Shown: positions 54,907 through 63,874, counted from the stretch's first letter. The stretch: DNA of 64,000 bases from Planctomycetaceae bacterium (GCA_018660825.1 JABJJO010000014.1:1-64000), one strand, 5' to 3'. Numbers and translations: made by a program. Notes: generated by a model from the letters alone, not told the origin.

Positions 54907-55272
54907 TTAACAGGATGGACCTTGGCCAGGGACCTGTTGTTGCTGGGCAACCAGCCGACTTTTTTCCATCGCCTCTTCTGCTTTGGTAATATAGCTATGG
55001 TCATCGGTACCCGCATAAGCGCGTTGGTAAGTGACACTCATCGCCGTGTAGCTAAACGGGTCGGTGGGGTCGAGATCCACGGCAGTTTCGCCATGTTCAA
55101 CCGCTTTGGCGTGCTGGTCTACTTTGCCGTAGAGCACTGCTAGGGTGAAGTGGCAGATTGCATGCTGCGGGTCTTCTTCAAGAATCTCTAACAATAAAGA
55201 AATGGACTCGTCGAACTTACCTTCGTCTTTTAACGCTTCTGCTTGAGAAAGTTTGTCATTGATTTCAGACAT
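54907..55272 (-). CDS. Small TPR-repeat protein
   Basis: A 121-residue soluble helical protein: LSQAEALKDEGKFDESISLLLEILEEDPQHAICHFTLAVLYGKVDQHAKAVEHGETAVDLDPTDPFSYTAMSVTYQRAYAG, which are about three TPR-type helix-turn-helix repeats with D-P caps. It ends in VPGQGPSC. TPRs mediate protein contacts; the partner is unknown. It lies between ppdK and the cysteine desulfurase on the same strand with gaps of 48 and 58 bases, suggesting a three-gene operon. Confidence 0.85.
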   Translation of the reverse strand: MSEINDKLSQAEALKDEGKFDESISLLLEILEEDPQHAICHFTLAVLYGKVDQHAKAVEHGETAVDLDPTDPFSYTAMSVTYQRAYAGTDDHSYITKAEEAMEKSRLVAQQQQVPGQGPSC

Positions 55273-55320
55273 TCTATATTGTTCCTATATTAAAGCTGCA
55301 GGTAGGGGTGTTATAAAACT

Positions 55321-57987
55321 TTATCGAGACAATGCTGCTTGCGCTGCGGCGAGTCGAGCAATTGGTACTCGGAACGGTGAACAGCTAACATAGTTCAAAC
55401 CAACGCTATCACAAAATTTAATAGAAGCGGGGTCGCCGCCATGTTCACCACAAATCCCGATTTTCAAGTTTGGTTTTGTCGCTCGACCTTTGGCAACACC
55501 CGCTTCGACCAATTGTCCAACACCGGTTGTGTCGAGTGATTGGAATGGATCAACGGGAAGGATTTCTTGCGACAAGTAATCCGGCAAGAAGCTGTTGATA
55601 TCATCACGGCTATAACCAAACGTCATTTGCGTAAGGTCGTTCGTTCCAAAACTAAAAAACTCGGCATGCTCAGCAACTTCATCAGCAGTTAGGCAAGCCC
55701 GAGGAATTTCTAGCATAGTACCAATCAGGATATTTAAATTACCATTAAATTTTCGGCGAGCTTTGGTGGCTGCGATCGTTTCAGCGACTTTACCACGCAA
55801 TAATTTCAATTCGCGGGCAGTACCTACGAGTGGAATCATGATTTCGGCAACCGCTTTGACGCGTTTCTTTTTACACAAGATGGCTGCTTCGACAATCGCA
55901 GTAACTTGCATTTCAAGGATTTCTGGATAAGTCACACTCAGTCGACAACCACGGTGTCCCAACATTGGGTTGGCCTCGTGCAGTTGCTCGACACGTTCTT
56001 GGATCGCTGCAACTTTTACGCCCATTTTTTTAGCGAGTTGTTTTTGGCTTTTTTCATCGTGTGGTACAAATTCGTGTAGCGGTGGATCCAGTAAGCGAAC
56101 GGTGACCGGCAAGCCCTTCATCGCGGTGAAGATCCCAACGAAGTCTCGTCGTTGGTAAGGTAATAATTTTCTAAGTGCCTTGCGTCGGTCCTTTACGTTT
56201 TCCGCAAGGATCATTTCTCGCATAGCTAGAATACGATCCCCTTCGAAGAACATATGTTCGGTGCGGCACAAACCAATACCTTGAGCTCCAAACTCTCGAG
56301 CTCTTTGTGCATCGGCGGGAGTGTCGGCATTGGTGCGAACATCGAGTCGACGGGATTTATCCGACCAACGCATGATTCGTGAGAAGTCACCTGACAGTGA
56401 CGGTTGGGATGTTTCCACTGCACCTCGCATTACTTCACCGGTTGAACCGTCTAAGCTAATCACGTCTTTGTGGTTGAATTTGCGGCCATTAATCGTGAAC
56501 GTACGAGCGTCTGCATTGATATGGACTTCACCCGCTCCAGCAACACAGCAACGTCCCCAGCCACGAGCGACAACAGCGGCGTGACTTGTCATCCCACCGG
56601 TGCTTGTGAGAATACCAGCAGCGCTGTGCATTCCATCAATATCTTCGGGGCTGGTTTCTTTACGAACTAAGAGCACCTTTTCACCGGCAGCAGTTCGTTT
56701 GACGGCTTCCTCCGCTGAGAATGCTGGCTTGCCGACAGATGCGCCCGGCGATGCCGGCAGTCCGATGGTCAGAAGTTCAGCTTTAGCTTTGCTGACGACC
56801 GTGAAACTGGGAAGCAAAAGTTGAGTCAGATCGTTCGCTGGGATCCGCAACAGAGCTTCTTTTTCGGTGATGAGTTTTTCGCGAACCATGTCACACGCCA
56901 TTTTGACAGCAGCTGCACCGGTTCGTTTTCCATTACGAGTCTGCAGCATGAACAACTTGCCCTTCTCAATCGTGAACTCAATGTCCTGCATGTCACAATA
57001 ATTTCCTTCGAGAACGCTTTTAATGCTGATCAGTTGTTTGTAAATCGAGTCGTTCCATTTACGCATTTCAATAACGGGTTGTGGGGTTCGTATACCAGCG
57101 ACCACGTCTTCACCTTGTGCATTGATCAGAAACTCACCATAAAACTTATTCTCGCCAGTTGAAGGGTTTCTGGTAAATGCAACGCCGGTTCCAGAATCGT
57201 CGCCCATGTTACCATAAACCATCGCTTGGACATTAACAGCTGTTCCCAGTAGACCGCGAATTCCTTCGACTTCACGGTAACGCACAGCGCGGTGAGTGTT
57301 CCACGAAGAAAAGACTGCTTCGACGGCCATCTTCAGCTGTTCGATCGGGTCTTGAGGGAATTCTGAACGAGTGTGTTTTTTGTAGGCTTTTTTGTAGGCC
57401 GCGACTAATTCGACGAGTCCCTGTTCGGGGACATCGGTATCATCAGTAACTTTGTATTTCTTCTTGATGAGATCGAATTCTTTTTCGAAGTGTTCGTGGT
57501 CCATTCCCATGACAACATCGCCATACATATTGATTAGTCGGCGATAGGCATCGTAGGCAAAACGACGGTTGCCAGTGGCTGTTGCAAGTCCTTCAACTGC
57601 AACGTCGGTCAAACCAAGGTTCAAGATGGTGTTCATCATGCCTGGCATTGATACAGCCGCTCCAGAACGGACTGATACTAACAGTGGATTTTTGGAGTCA
57701 CCAAATGTCTTCTTTAGTTCTCGTTCAAGAATACGGATGTTTTTCTTGACGCTATCCATCAGTCCGGTTGGGAGATTTTGGCCTTGGTCATAGTAGCTGG
57801 CACAAACTTCTGTGGTGATCGTAAAACCTGGAGGGACTGGCAGGCCAATGTTGGTCATGCCAGCAAGGTTTTTGCCTTTGCCGCCGAGAATATCTTTTGT
57901 GACATTCTGGCCTTCAGTTTTGGTCTTACCAAAGTAGTAAACCATTTTATTAGTACGTTTAGTTGTTGTACGTTTCTTAGTTGCCAT
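55321..57987 (-). CDS. ppdK: Pyruvate, phosphate dikinase
   Basis: An 888-residue PPDK. N-terminal ATP-grasp: GGKGKNLAGMTNIGLPVPPGFTITTE; the phosphohistidine swivel contains His469 in GGMTSHAAVVARGWG; the C-terminal PEP/pyruvate barrel includes GTMLEIPRACLTADEVAEHAEFFSFGTNDLTQMTFG and the CGEHGGDP catalytic Cys region. It interconverts pyruvate, ATP and phosphate with PEP, AMP and pyrophosphate, working in gluconeogenesis or pyrophosphate-linked glycolysis. A basic tail (MATKKRTTTKRTNK) precedes a second possible start at MVYYFG. It heads a minus-strand group with TPR and cysteine desulfurase genes; AGG six bases before the ATG is its likely ribosome-binding site. Confidence 0.97.
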   Translation of the reverse strand: MATKKRTTTKRTNKMVYYFGKTKTEGQNVTKDILGGKGKNLAGMTNIGLPVPPGFTITTEVCASYYDQGQNLPTGLMDSVKKNIRILERELKKTFGDSKNPLLVSVRSGAAVSMPGMMNTILNLGLTDVAVEGLATATGNRRFAYDAYRRLINMYGDVVMGMDHEHFEKEFDLIKKKYKVTDDTDVPEQGLVELVAAYKKAYKKHTRSEFPQDPIEQLKMAVEAVFSSWNTHRAVRYREVEGIRGLLGTAVNVQAMVYGNMGDDSGTGVAFTRNPSTGENKFYGEFLINAQGEDVVAGIRTPQPVIEMRKWNDSIYKQLISIKSVLEGNYCDMQDIEFTIEKGKLFMLQTRNGKRTGAAAVKMACDMVREKLITEKEALLRIPANDLTQLLLPSFTVVSKAKAELLTIGLPASPGASVGKPAFSAEEAVKRTAAGEKVLLVRKETSPEDIDGMHSAAGILTSTGGMTSHAAVVARGWGRCCVAGAGEVHINADARTFTINGRKFNHKDVISLDGSTGEVMRGAVETSQPSLSGDFSRIMRWSDKSRRLDVRTNADTPADAQRAREFGAQGIGLCRTEHMFFEGDRILAMREMILAENVKDRRKALRKLLPYQRRDFVGIFTAMKGLPVTVRLLDPPLHEFVPHDEKSQKQLAKKMGVKVAAIQERVEQLHEANPMLGHRGCRLSVTYPEILEMQVTAIVEAAILCKKKRVKAVAEIMIPLVGTARELKLLRGKVAETIAATKARRKFNGNLNILIGTMLEIPRACLTADEVAEHAEFFSFGTNDLTQMTFGYSRDDINSFLPDYLSQEILPVDPFQSLDTTGVGQLVEAGVAKGRATKPNLKIGICGEHGGDPASIKFCDSVGLNYVSCSPFRVPIARLAAAQAALSR

Positions 57988-58166
57988 GTTGACCTAATTT
58001 AGTGGGAGTAATTTGCTTGGAATTTGATTTGTCAGAAACTTATTGACCTTCCGGACGGGCTAAACCGGTTGCCTGCGAAAGCAAACAATATTAGTACAGA
58101 GACCGCTGCGATGGGTGAAATAAGGAAGTGTCTTATTGGGAATAGCTTTTTGTTTATGTGTTGTCA

Positions 58167-58189
58167 TTTGACAAAAATAGTTTGTCAAA
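58167..58189. promoter_or_regulatory. Perfect nine-base inverted repeat, candidate operator
   Basis: TTTGACAAA (58167-58175) and its exact complement TTTGTCAAA (58181-58189) flank a five-base spacer. The dyad lies about 180 bases upstream of the ppdK start and 230 bases before the CPBP start. Such symmetrical A/T-flanked dyads are typical of dimeric repressor sites; the regulator is unknown. Confidence 0.45.
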
Positions 58190-58281
58190 CGAACGGTGGT
58201 TATTTTCTACCCTAATCAAGACCTAGTTTCCAACAAGGGGAATAAAGTCTCTTCTATACTGTTGTGCTTTTATAAAGGGAT

Positions 58282-58299
58282 GCTTAACGTTGGTTAAGC
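58282..58299. repeat. Seven-base inverted repeat with four-base loop
   Basis: GCTTAAC and GTTAAGC around GTTG form a tight hairpin, 119 bases before the CPBP start codon. It resembles a leader hairpin or a weak attenuator; no T tract follows. Confidence 0.35.
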
Positions 58300-58417
58300 A
58301 GGGGTAGCTATAAGTTGTCCAATTTACCAGTGAAATATGTATTTTGTCAATCGACTAAGAGTATGTCTCTTAATGTCAACGGCAGAGATAACTTTAACGA
58401 AGAATGGTTAATTTATT

Positions 58418-59095
58418 GTGGACGAAGTCGATGATTTAGCAGATGGAATGCCTGAGATTCTGCAAAAGGATCCTAACAGCTGGAAACGTATATTCGTACA
58501 ATTTGTAGTTGCGGAATACCTGATGGTGCCCATTGCGTTGGTCATGATGTGGGTCTGTGTTTTACCTAACGCAGATTCGATCACGGGGCAATTGCTAGGC
58601 GAGTATCATTGGAGTTGGGCAGTAGCATTTGGGCTGTTTGCTACGATTCCCATGTTGCTGTCAATCGTACTAACAGCGATGGTGCCGTGGCGACCGTTGG
58701 TAGAATTGCGTGAACTAGTGCAAACAAAAATGGCTCCACTTTTTAGGGGTATGCCAAGTTGGGCTTTGTTCTTAATAGCGATGGGTGCTGGCTTTGGGGA
58801 AGAGTGGCTGTTCCGTGGGTTTGGGGTACAGGGGGTTGGTTGGCTATTGCCGGATTCGTGGTCCCCAGAGATGGTTCAGTGGACGGCGATTCTGATTGTG
58901 GCCTTGGTGTTTGGTGGGTTGCATGCGCTAACCCCGATGTACTTTTTTTTGACTTTTGTCATGGGGATTTATTTTGGCTATTTAGTTTGGGAAACCGAGT
59001 CGCTATTGCCCGCTGTGGTTGCGCATGGACTGTACGACTACATTGCGTTGCTGTACATCATGCGGCTAGATAAAGAATTTGAGTCAGCGGAATAG
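58418..59095 (+). CDS. CPBP-family intramembrane protease
   Basis: A 225-residue integral membrane protein with about six helices, beginning at GTG 58418. CPBP/Abi (CAAX-protease-like) motifs are complete: the paired Glu in FGEEWLFRG (Glu128, Glu129, Arg133), FGGLH with His169, and the C-terminal HGLYD with His203. These proteases cleave within or near membranes and some confer bacteriocin immunity or process prenylated proteins; here the substrate is unknown. It is divergent from ppdK and convergent with the YTV gene, which begins its stop 36 bases downstream. Confidence 0.92.
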   Translation: MDEVDDLADGMPEILQKDPNSWKRIFVQFVVAEYLMVPIALVMMWVCVLPNADSITGQLLGEYHWSWAVAFGLFATIPMLLSIVLTAMVPWRPLVELRELVQTKMAPLFRGMPSWALFLIAMGAGFGEEWLFRGFGVQGVGWLLPDSWSPEMVQWTAILIVALVFGGLHALTPMYFFLTFVMGIYFGYLVWETESLLPAVVAHGLYDYIALLYIMRLDKEFESAE

Positions 59096-59131
59096 ACCAT
59101 GTCGACTGGTTCGCCTGCCCACGACCGAGTT

Positions 59132-60679
59132 TTAGTTACAGCAATCGAGGATAAAACGGCGTCTCAGTAGACTGCAAGGGTTGGGTACACAAATTGTGAC
59201 CGGCACTTGTTCACAGACAATACGTGGTACACAGCGTGTGACTGTGTATGGCACTTGCGTTGGAACAGTTTTGCATGTTTGCACAACTTTGGTATAAGTG
59301 ATCGGCTTGCGAACAGTGTAGGGAACCTGTTTGGTTTTAGTTTCCGTGACGTAGCGACAAGTCTGATAAGGTACTTGCTTGGTCTTGGCTTCTTTAACCA
59401 TGCGACAAACGCGATAGGTTTGTTGTCGAGTGACGGTTTCCGATACAATCCGCAGCACTTTGTAGTCGCAATGTCGCACCTTCTGTTCGCGAACCATGCG
59501 GCAAACGTTGTACGTCTCAGTGCGTTGTTTCGCTTCTTTCACAATTCGACAAACCGTATAAGGTATTTGCTTTGTTTTGGTTTCTGTCACCATCCGACAA
59601 ACTCGATAAGTACAAGTTTTGCTTTTTGTTTCCGGTACCATTTTGCACACTCGGTAAGTGCAAGTGCGTTGTTTCGCTTCATTGACCCAGCGGCAAACTG
59701 TATAAGGAATCTGTTTAGTTACCGTTTCACGAACGTATTTGACACAAGGGACTTCTTGCGTTGTGATTTCTGGAACCCAGGTGCGTTTGGAAATTTGACG
59801 TGGTGGACATTGGGTTTCGACGACATGACATTCGCCGGGAATATAAATTCGTCGACAAGCGCAGGGATCCCAAGTCCAACAACCAGGAGTGCGTACAACG
59901 CGGCGACGGACAGGTCCAGGGCATTCTGTGATTTCAGTTTCCCAGTGGCCCGTTTTGATTTGAATCGTTTTTGTGTAGTGCACAGGTTTGCGGATCACGT
60001 TGGAAACCGTTCGCATTTTGGTTTCCTGCACTGGCTTACGCACGGTGTAGTTAATTACACGGGTTTTGGTTTCCCACACAGGTTTGTGGATTGTGTAGTT
60101 GGTAGTGCGAGACTTCGTTTCCCATACCGGTCGCGTTACATTGTAGCTAATGGTGCGAACTTTAGATTCGTATACTGGTTTGGAAACGGTGTAGTCGATC
60201 GTGCGAGACTTGGTTTCCCAGACAGGCTTAAACACATTGTAGGTAAAAGTCTTAGTACGAGTTTCCCAAACTGGTTTGCGAACCGTGTGGTTGATCGTCC
60301 GCGTTTTGGTTTCCCATACAGGTTTCGAAGTTGTGTAGTTCACCGTTCGATATTTTGTTTCGTACACGGGTCGGCGGACTGTGTAGTTAACGTCTTTTAG
60401 TTTGGACTCGGTGATGTACTTTACGCACTCCACCTCTTTATTGTCAACGATTTTGTTGTAGATCGTTTTGTAGCACGTTACCTGTTGCTGTTCCATAACG
60501 ACTCGTCGTCGAGTACGCATAATTGTCTGTGTAAGGGGTTGAGCCTCAACAAACGTGGCTGGTTCCGCAATCCCGCAATTGCGATAACTAGCCAGACCTA
60601 AATATCCAGCTGTGGCTGTGTTGGAAAGCAGCATGCAAAGAATGACTGCAACGGTGGACACACTCCATCGGGTATTCAT
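59132..60679 (-). CDS. YTV-repeat secreted protein (cell wall-type)
   Basis: A 515-residue secreted protein with a signal peptide (MNTRWSVSTVAVILCMLLSNTATA). Two repeat arrays follow, both with an exact 16-residue period. The first (about residues 103-246) has nine units of the KPVWETKTRTINYTVR type; the second (about 329-472) has nine units of the CRMVTETKTKQIPYTV type, seven of them beginning with Cys. A Pro/Cys-rich linker (residues 247-328) lies between. The YTV motif gives the family its name (PF07639). YTV proteins have been reported in Rhodopirellula cell-wall fractions. The tail is Cys-rich, ending DCCN, which suggests disulfide cross-linking. Confidence 0.9.
   Translation of the reverse strand: MNTRWSVSTVAVILCMLLSNTATAGYLGLASYRNCGIAEPATFVEAQPLTQTIMRTRRRVVMEQQQVTCYKTIYNKIVDNKEVECVKYITESKLKDVNYTVRRPVYETKYRTVNYTTSKPVWETKTRTINHTVRKPVWETRTKTFTYNVFKPVWETKSRTIDYTVSKPVYESKVRTISYNVTRPVWETKSRTTNYTIHKPVWETKTRVINYTVRKPVQETKMRTVSNVIRKPVHYTKTIQIKTGHWETEITECPGPVRRRVVRTPGCWTWDPCACRRIYIPGECHVVETQCPPRQISKRTWVPEITTQEVPCVKYVRETVTKQIPYTVCRWVNEAKQRTCTYRVCKMVPETKSKTCTYRVCRMVTETKTKQIPYTVCRIVKEAKQRTETYNVCRMVREQKVRHCDYKVLRIVSETVTRQQTYRVCRMVKEAKTKQVPYQTCRYVTETKTKQVPYTVRKPITYTKVVQTCKTVPTQVPYTVTRCVPRIVCEQVPVTICVPNPCSLLRRRFILDCCN
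59264..60373 (-). repeat. Two 48-bp-period repeat arrays
   Basis: Within the YTV gene, 48-bp units repeat without length change in two blocks: about 59942-60373 and 59264-59695. Units are diverged at DNA level, unlike the identical repeats at 10593-10685, so these arrays are old and held by selection on the protein. Confidence 0.85.
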
Positions 60680-61299
60680 AGTAGGGGGTACTCTTTCGAA
60701 AATTCAAATTTCAAAAAATGGATTTCAATACAACTCGCATCATAGTTATTAAGAGTGCTTACCAAATACAGTGGTAAGAACTCTGCGATCGACCTTGTTC
60801 CATCAAGTGACCCAAACCGGCTCAATGCGTGATTGAGTTGAAGTTTGGAGGCCCAATTCCTACTGGCCCCAGTCATTGTGTGTCCTGGCACTAGAGTCGA
60901 CGCTTATCTTTATTATCGGATAATAAAAATAGCCGCCTTGAGGGTAGATTGGTCTATCTACCACTAGCTACATCAATAGTTACCGATAAAAGATAGGTGG
61001 TTTAAGTAAAAAGGGTTGAGTGGCAAAAACAGACTGATATAGTGTCCGGTGGTATTGATTGTCAGTACTGTAAGGTGTTGTTTACCCCTTGTGGGGTATT
61101 TAGCATCGTTTTGCCAATCGAGGTAATTAGTACAGATTAATCTGTGTATTAAGACTCTGACGGACATCCGTGAACGCAATCATTGGTTTCTAAGTCACCT
61201 TGGATCGTAATTAACAGTATGATGCGGTCTTACGGTTTTTCTTTAGGCTGTTGTTTTTGGTTGTTCAGTACGAGAGCTTTATGCGGTAGGTTTGTTTTA
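60680..61299. other. Divergent region between YTV gene and rex, 620 bp
   Basis: No gene is supported. Contains one perfect 19-base dyad (60909-60927). No clear Rex-type operator (TTGTGAANNNNTTCACAA-like) was seen. It holds the promoters of both flanking genes and the leader of rex. Confidence 0.5.
60909..60927. promoter_or_regulatory. Perfect AT-rich palindrome, candidate operator
   Basis: TTTATTATC and GATAATAAA flank a single central G, so the arms are exact complements. It is 230 bases upstream of the YTV gene start on its strand and 373 bases before rex. AT-rich dyads occur by chance in such regions, but nine-base perfect arms are notable. Confidence 0.4.
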
Positions 61300-61959
61300 A
61301 TGACGGACAAAAAAACTCAGCTTTTTAATGCAGACGGAGACCCTGCGGTGCCGCGCGCCGTCATGGGGCGTTTGAGTTTATACCTCCGTGAAGCTCAGCA
61401 TTTACTACGTGATGGGAATGAAACAACCAATAGTACGGAGTTAGGAAAACTATTGGGACTCAACGGAGCTCAAGTTCGTAAGGACCTCGCCCATTTTGGA
61501 CAATTTGGGCACCCGGGCATTGGCTACAAATGTCAAGAGTTGGTTTTTGCGATCAAACGCATCATGGGAACCGATTCGACTTGGAATGTCGCTCTCGTTG
61601 GTATTGGTAATCTTGGTCGCGCTTTGTTGCGTTACAAGGGCTTTAACCAACAAGGGTTTCGATTTGTTGCGGCGTTTGATGTCGACCCAAATTCAATTGG
61701 CACTCGGATTGAAGGCGTGCCGGTTTATAGTATGGACCAATTAAGCACGATAGCACGGGAGCACAAGATTCGTTTAGCCGCGATCGCTGTGCCGTCTCAA
61801 GTGGCTCAATCGATTGCCGACGAAGTTGTGGAAATTGGAGTCGAAGGCATTTTGAATTTCGCGCCGGTTACCATTAACGTCCCAGACAATGTACGAGTGA
61901 TCGGAGTGGACCTCGCGATGGAGTTGGAACAACTCGCTTTTACGGTTGTCAATCGTTAG
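61300..61959 (+). CDS. rex: Redox-sensing transcriptional repressor Rex
   Basis: A protein of about 219 residues from ATG 61300, chosen over an upstream start that would add a non-conserved hydrophobic leader. AGG lies nine bases before. An N-terminal winged helix (VPRAVMGRLSLYLREAQHLL...LGKLLGLNGAQVRKDLAHFGQFG) is followed by a Rossmann NAD(H)-binding domain with VALVGIGNLGRALL (GxGxxG) and the C-terminal FAPVTINVPDNVRVIGVDLAMELEQLAFTVVN. Rex senses the NADH/NAD+ ratio and represses fermentation and respiratory genes when NADH is low. tRNA-Gln lies 156 bases downstream. Confidence 0.95.
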   Translation: MTDKKTQLFNADGDPAVPRAVMGRLSLYLREAQHLLRDGNETTNSTELGKLLGLNGAQVRKDLAHFGQFGHPGIGYKCQELVFAIKRIMGTDSTWNVALVGIGNLGRALLRYKGFNQQGFRFVAAFDVDPNSIGTRIEGVPVYSMDQLSTIAREHKIRLAAIAVPSQVAQSIADEVVEIGVEGILNFAPVTINVPDNVRVIGVDLAMELEQLAFTVVNR

Positions 61960-62115
61960 TGGAGCTATTGCGGATGTCTTGCTTGAATAGCTTGACTGGA
62001 AAAAAGTCCCATTTCTATGAATTGCATGCGATACTCTGCTGGTCGTGAATCGGTTTTTTGGGTATATAATATGGGCTATTCATTAGTGGATACTTTAATT
62101 TGTTGGTGGATAAGA

Positions 62116-62186
62116 TACCCCGTAGTGTAATGGTAACACCTGGGTTTTTGGTACCCATATTCTAGGTTCAAATCCTAGCGGGGTAG
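62116..62186 (+). tRNA. trnQ: tRNA-Gln (anticodon UUG)
   Basis: Folds as a canonical cloverleaf: acceptor TACCCCG with CGGGGTA, D arm GTG...CAC with an AATGGTAA loop, anticodon stem TGGGT/ACCCA with loop TTTTGGT (anticodon TTG, reading CAA/CAG), and T arm CTAGG-TTCAAAT-CCTAG. The discriminator base is G. No CCA is encoded. A 13-base perfect stem terminator follows six bases later. Confidence 0.96.
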
Positions 62187-62191
62187 TTACT

Positions 62192-62228
62192 AGCCGCCAT
62201 AGTATGTTTGTACTATGGCGGCTTTTTC
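62192..62228 (+). terminator. Terminator after tRNA-Gln
   Basis: AGCCGCCATAGTA and TACTATGGCGGCT form a perfect 13-base stem with a six-base loop, followed by a T-rich run. It ends the tRNA transcript and lies immediately before the SpoU methyltransferase gene, whose start must therefore be inside its own downstream leader. Confidence 0.92.
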
Positions 62229-62265
62229 TTTAAAAACCTATAATTTGTGTGCGTGGAGGGTTGTT

Positions 62266-62763
62266 ATGTCGGAATTTGTTCACCAGCGTCACAAACCGGT
62301 AACGTCATTACGAGAGCCGCGGGAGTTGATCATTGCCTGTCCGGAAATGCAGAGCCACATCAATGTATCACGGATGGTACGAGCTGCTGCTTGTTGTGGA
62401 GTCACTCGATTTATTGCTTGCGGAAACGTAAAGATCGATTCCAAAATATCGCGTGGTGGGGAGCAACAGATGTCCTTTGAGGTGCGTCGCAGTCTGCGTC
62501 CGGTTTTGCAAAAATTGCAACGTGCAGGTTATCCGCTGATAGGCCTCGAACAAACAACCAATTCACAAAATATCCATCAGTTCAAATTCTCCGCTAAATG
62601 CGTTTTGATTATTGGCCATGAACGTAAAGGCATTGCCGATGATGTACTTGAAATATTAGATCAGGCGATCGAGATCCCTGTATGGGGAGAACCGTTTTCG
62701 TATAACGCTGCTACCGCCACTAGCATGGCACTCTATGAATATTGCCGCCAATTTCCGAGCTAG
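62266..62763 (+). CDS. SpoU/TrmH-family RNA methyltransferase
   Basis: A protein of about 165 residues from ATG 62266, which has GGAGGG five bases upstream; an earlier in-frame ATG at 62215 lies within the tRNA terminator and is not used. SpoU signatures include CVLIIGHERKGIADDVLEI (motif 2), VWGEPFSYNAATATSMALYEY (motif 3) and a conserved HINVSRMVRAAACCGV region. The knot-fold enzyme methylates a ribose 2-prime-O in tRNA or rRNA using SAM. The exact RNA target is not evident; TrmH/TrmL-like size fits. It is preceded by the tRNA terminator at 50 bases. Confidence 0.93.
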   Translation: MSEFVHQRHKPVTSLREPRELIIACPEMQSHINVSRMVRAAACCGVTRFIACGNVKIDSKISRGGEQQMSFEVRRSLRPVLQKLQRAGYPLIGLEQTTNSQNIHQFKFSAKCVLIIGHERKGIADDVLEILDQAIEIPVWGEPFSYNAATATSMALYEYCRQFPS

Positions 62764-62882
62764 TCGGTAGGGCAATCTGGGTGATGATGGTTTTAGTCAG
62801 TTGGTCGTTTTGAACCACGAATTGACATTCGCCTGCGGTCGGTAAACTTAGACACTAAGTAATCCACAGGTAAACATTAATG

Positions 62883-63407
62883 CTAAATTGTGTCGCGGAG
62901 ACTTGGTTTTTGTTTGGCCGTCGCAGCGTGTTCCTGCGGCAGAATGCCCTTGTCGCGTGGATGATACTCGACTTGGAATTTTGGGAATTGCAGATAGCTA
63001 GCATTGCCAACGTTGGTTTTGAAAATGTGAGCGATCACTTTTTCAATCTGCTCGGGAATAATGCGATAGTAATGAGTTTTCCCGTCGACACGGGCCGTCA
63101 CGAAATTGATTTTGCGCATCAACGACAAATGATGGCTGATCGTTGGTTGATTTTTTTTGAGTGTTTTACAGAGATCGCGGACGTTCATTTCTTTGTATTC
63201 CATTAACAGTAGGAAGATACGCAATCGAGTGATGTCCGACAAGACTTTAAATGCAGGTACAAGTTGTTGTGCGAAGTCGTCGCCCAAATTGGAGACGGTT
63301 GGTACCGGATGCGCTGGTGGATCTAAGAAAACGGTTTCTCTTGAAGGGCCTTTACTCTCAACGTCTCGGGGAGATTCATTCATAGGTGCTGGTGGGCTAA
63401 CCGTCAT
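62883..63407 (-). CDS. ArsR-family transcriptional regulator with C-terminal extension
   Basis: A 174-residue regulator. Residues about 46-120 form the winged helix-turn-helix: AFKVLSDITRLRIFLLLMEYKEMNVRDLCKTLKKNQPTISHHLSLMRKINFVTARVDGKTHYYRI. The N-terminal 45 residues are Pro/Ser-rich and the C-terminal 50 extend the domain; neither shows a clear metal-site Cys pair, so metal sensing is not supported. It presumably represses a nearby operon; the divergent gene at 63875 is a candidate target. Confidence 0.92.
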   Translation of the reverse strand: MTVSPPAPMNESPRDVESKGPSRETVFLDPPAHPVPTVSNLGDDFAQQLVPAFKVLSDITRLRIFLLLMEYKEMNVRDLCKTLKKNQPTISHHLSLMRKINFVTARVDGKTHYYRIIPEQIEKVIAHIFKTNVGNASYLQFPKFQVEYHPRDKGILPQEHAATAKQKPSLRDTI

Positions 63408-63874
63408 TTATTTCCTTTTGGGGTGTTGTTATATATCTATACGGTCGAGCGGACGTATTATTCTCGGTATATTAGATAAAAGATGACATAAACTTATATG
63501 ACAAGGTGTTGGTAGAGCGGACGGTCTGTGGGTTTAGCCCTACCGTCGTGTTTATGTTGCATATGATGTTAGGCGTGAAATGGGGTCGCAGTAGGGCGCC
63601 AAAAAATCGAAAAAAGTACCCAATTTTTCGTGTATTCGGCAACAAACAAATGTCATTATGTCGCATTCTTTACAACACTCCCCACACAGTTACTCCCGAA
63701 GCAGATAACAAAGCCGACATGATTTGGGCCGAATTTTTAAAAAAAAAGTCAAAATTGGTCGAATTCAACCGTCGGCAACCATAATCAGTCATAATCAAGC
63801 AAAAATAACCGTAACTTTGAACCTGCAAAAGAAGCACGTTTGTATCGATTGCATTGTTGCTGAGGTGCTGTAAC
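63408..63874. other. Divergent region, 467 bp
   Basis: Between the ArsR gene (minus) and the partial gene at 63875 (plus). AT-rich, no supported gene. Direct repeats of ATGACA (63482-63487 and 63499-63504) lie near the regulator start and might be an operator, but no perfect dyad was found. Confidence 0.4.

Larger units (their letters stand above)
57988..58417. other. Divergent promoter region, 430 bp
   Basis: Between ppdK (minus) and the CPBP protease gene (plus). It holds no supported gene. Two perfect inverted repeats are listed separately (58167-58189 and 58282-58299); a TTGACA-like box lies in the first. The region must carry both promoters. Confidence 0.5.

Noticed and set aside
59207-60400. 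Long plus-strand frame opposite the YTV gene
   Set aside because: The 48-bp repeat period keeps the opposite strand open; its Phe/Arg-rich product has no family character.
61183-61299. Extended N-terminus of Rex
   Set aside because: Family start is at the MTDKK-type residue at 61300; the extension is not conserved-looking and lacks a ribosome-binding site.
63506-63784. 92-codon plus-strand frame in the 467-bp gap
   Set aside because: No ribosome-binding site or recognisable domain; crosses poly-A stretches.
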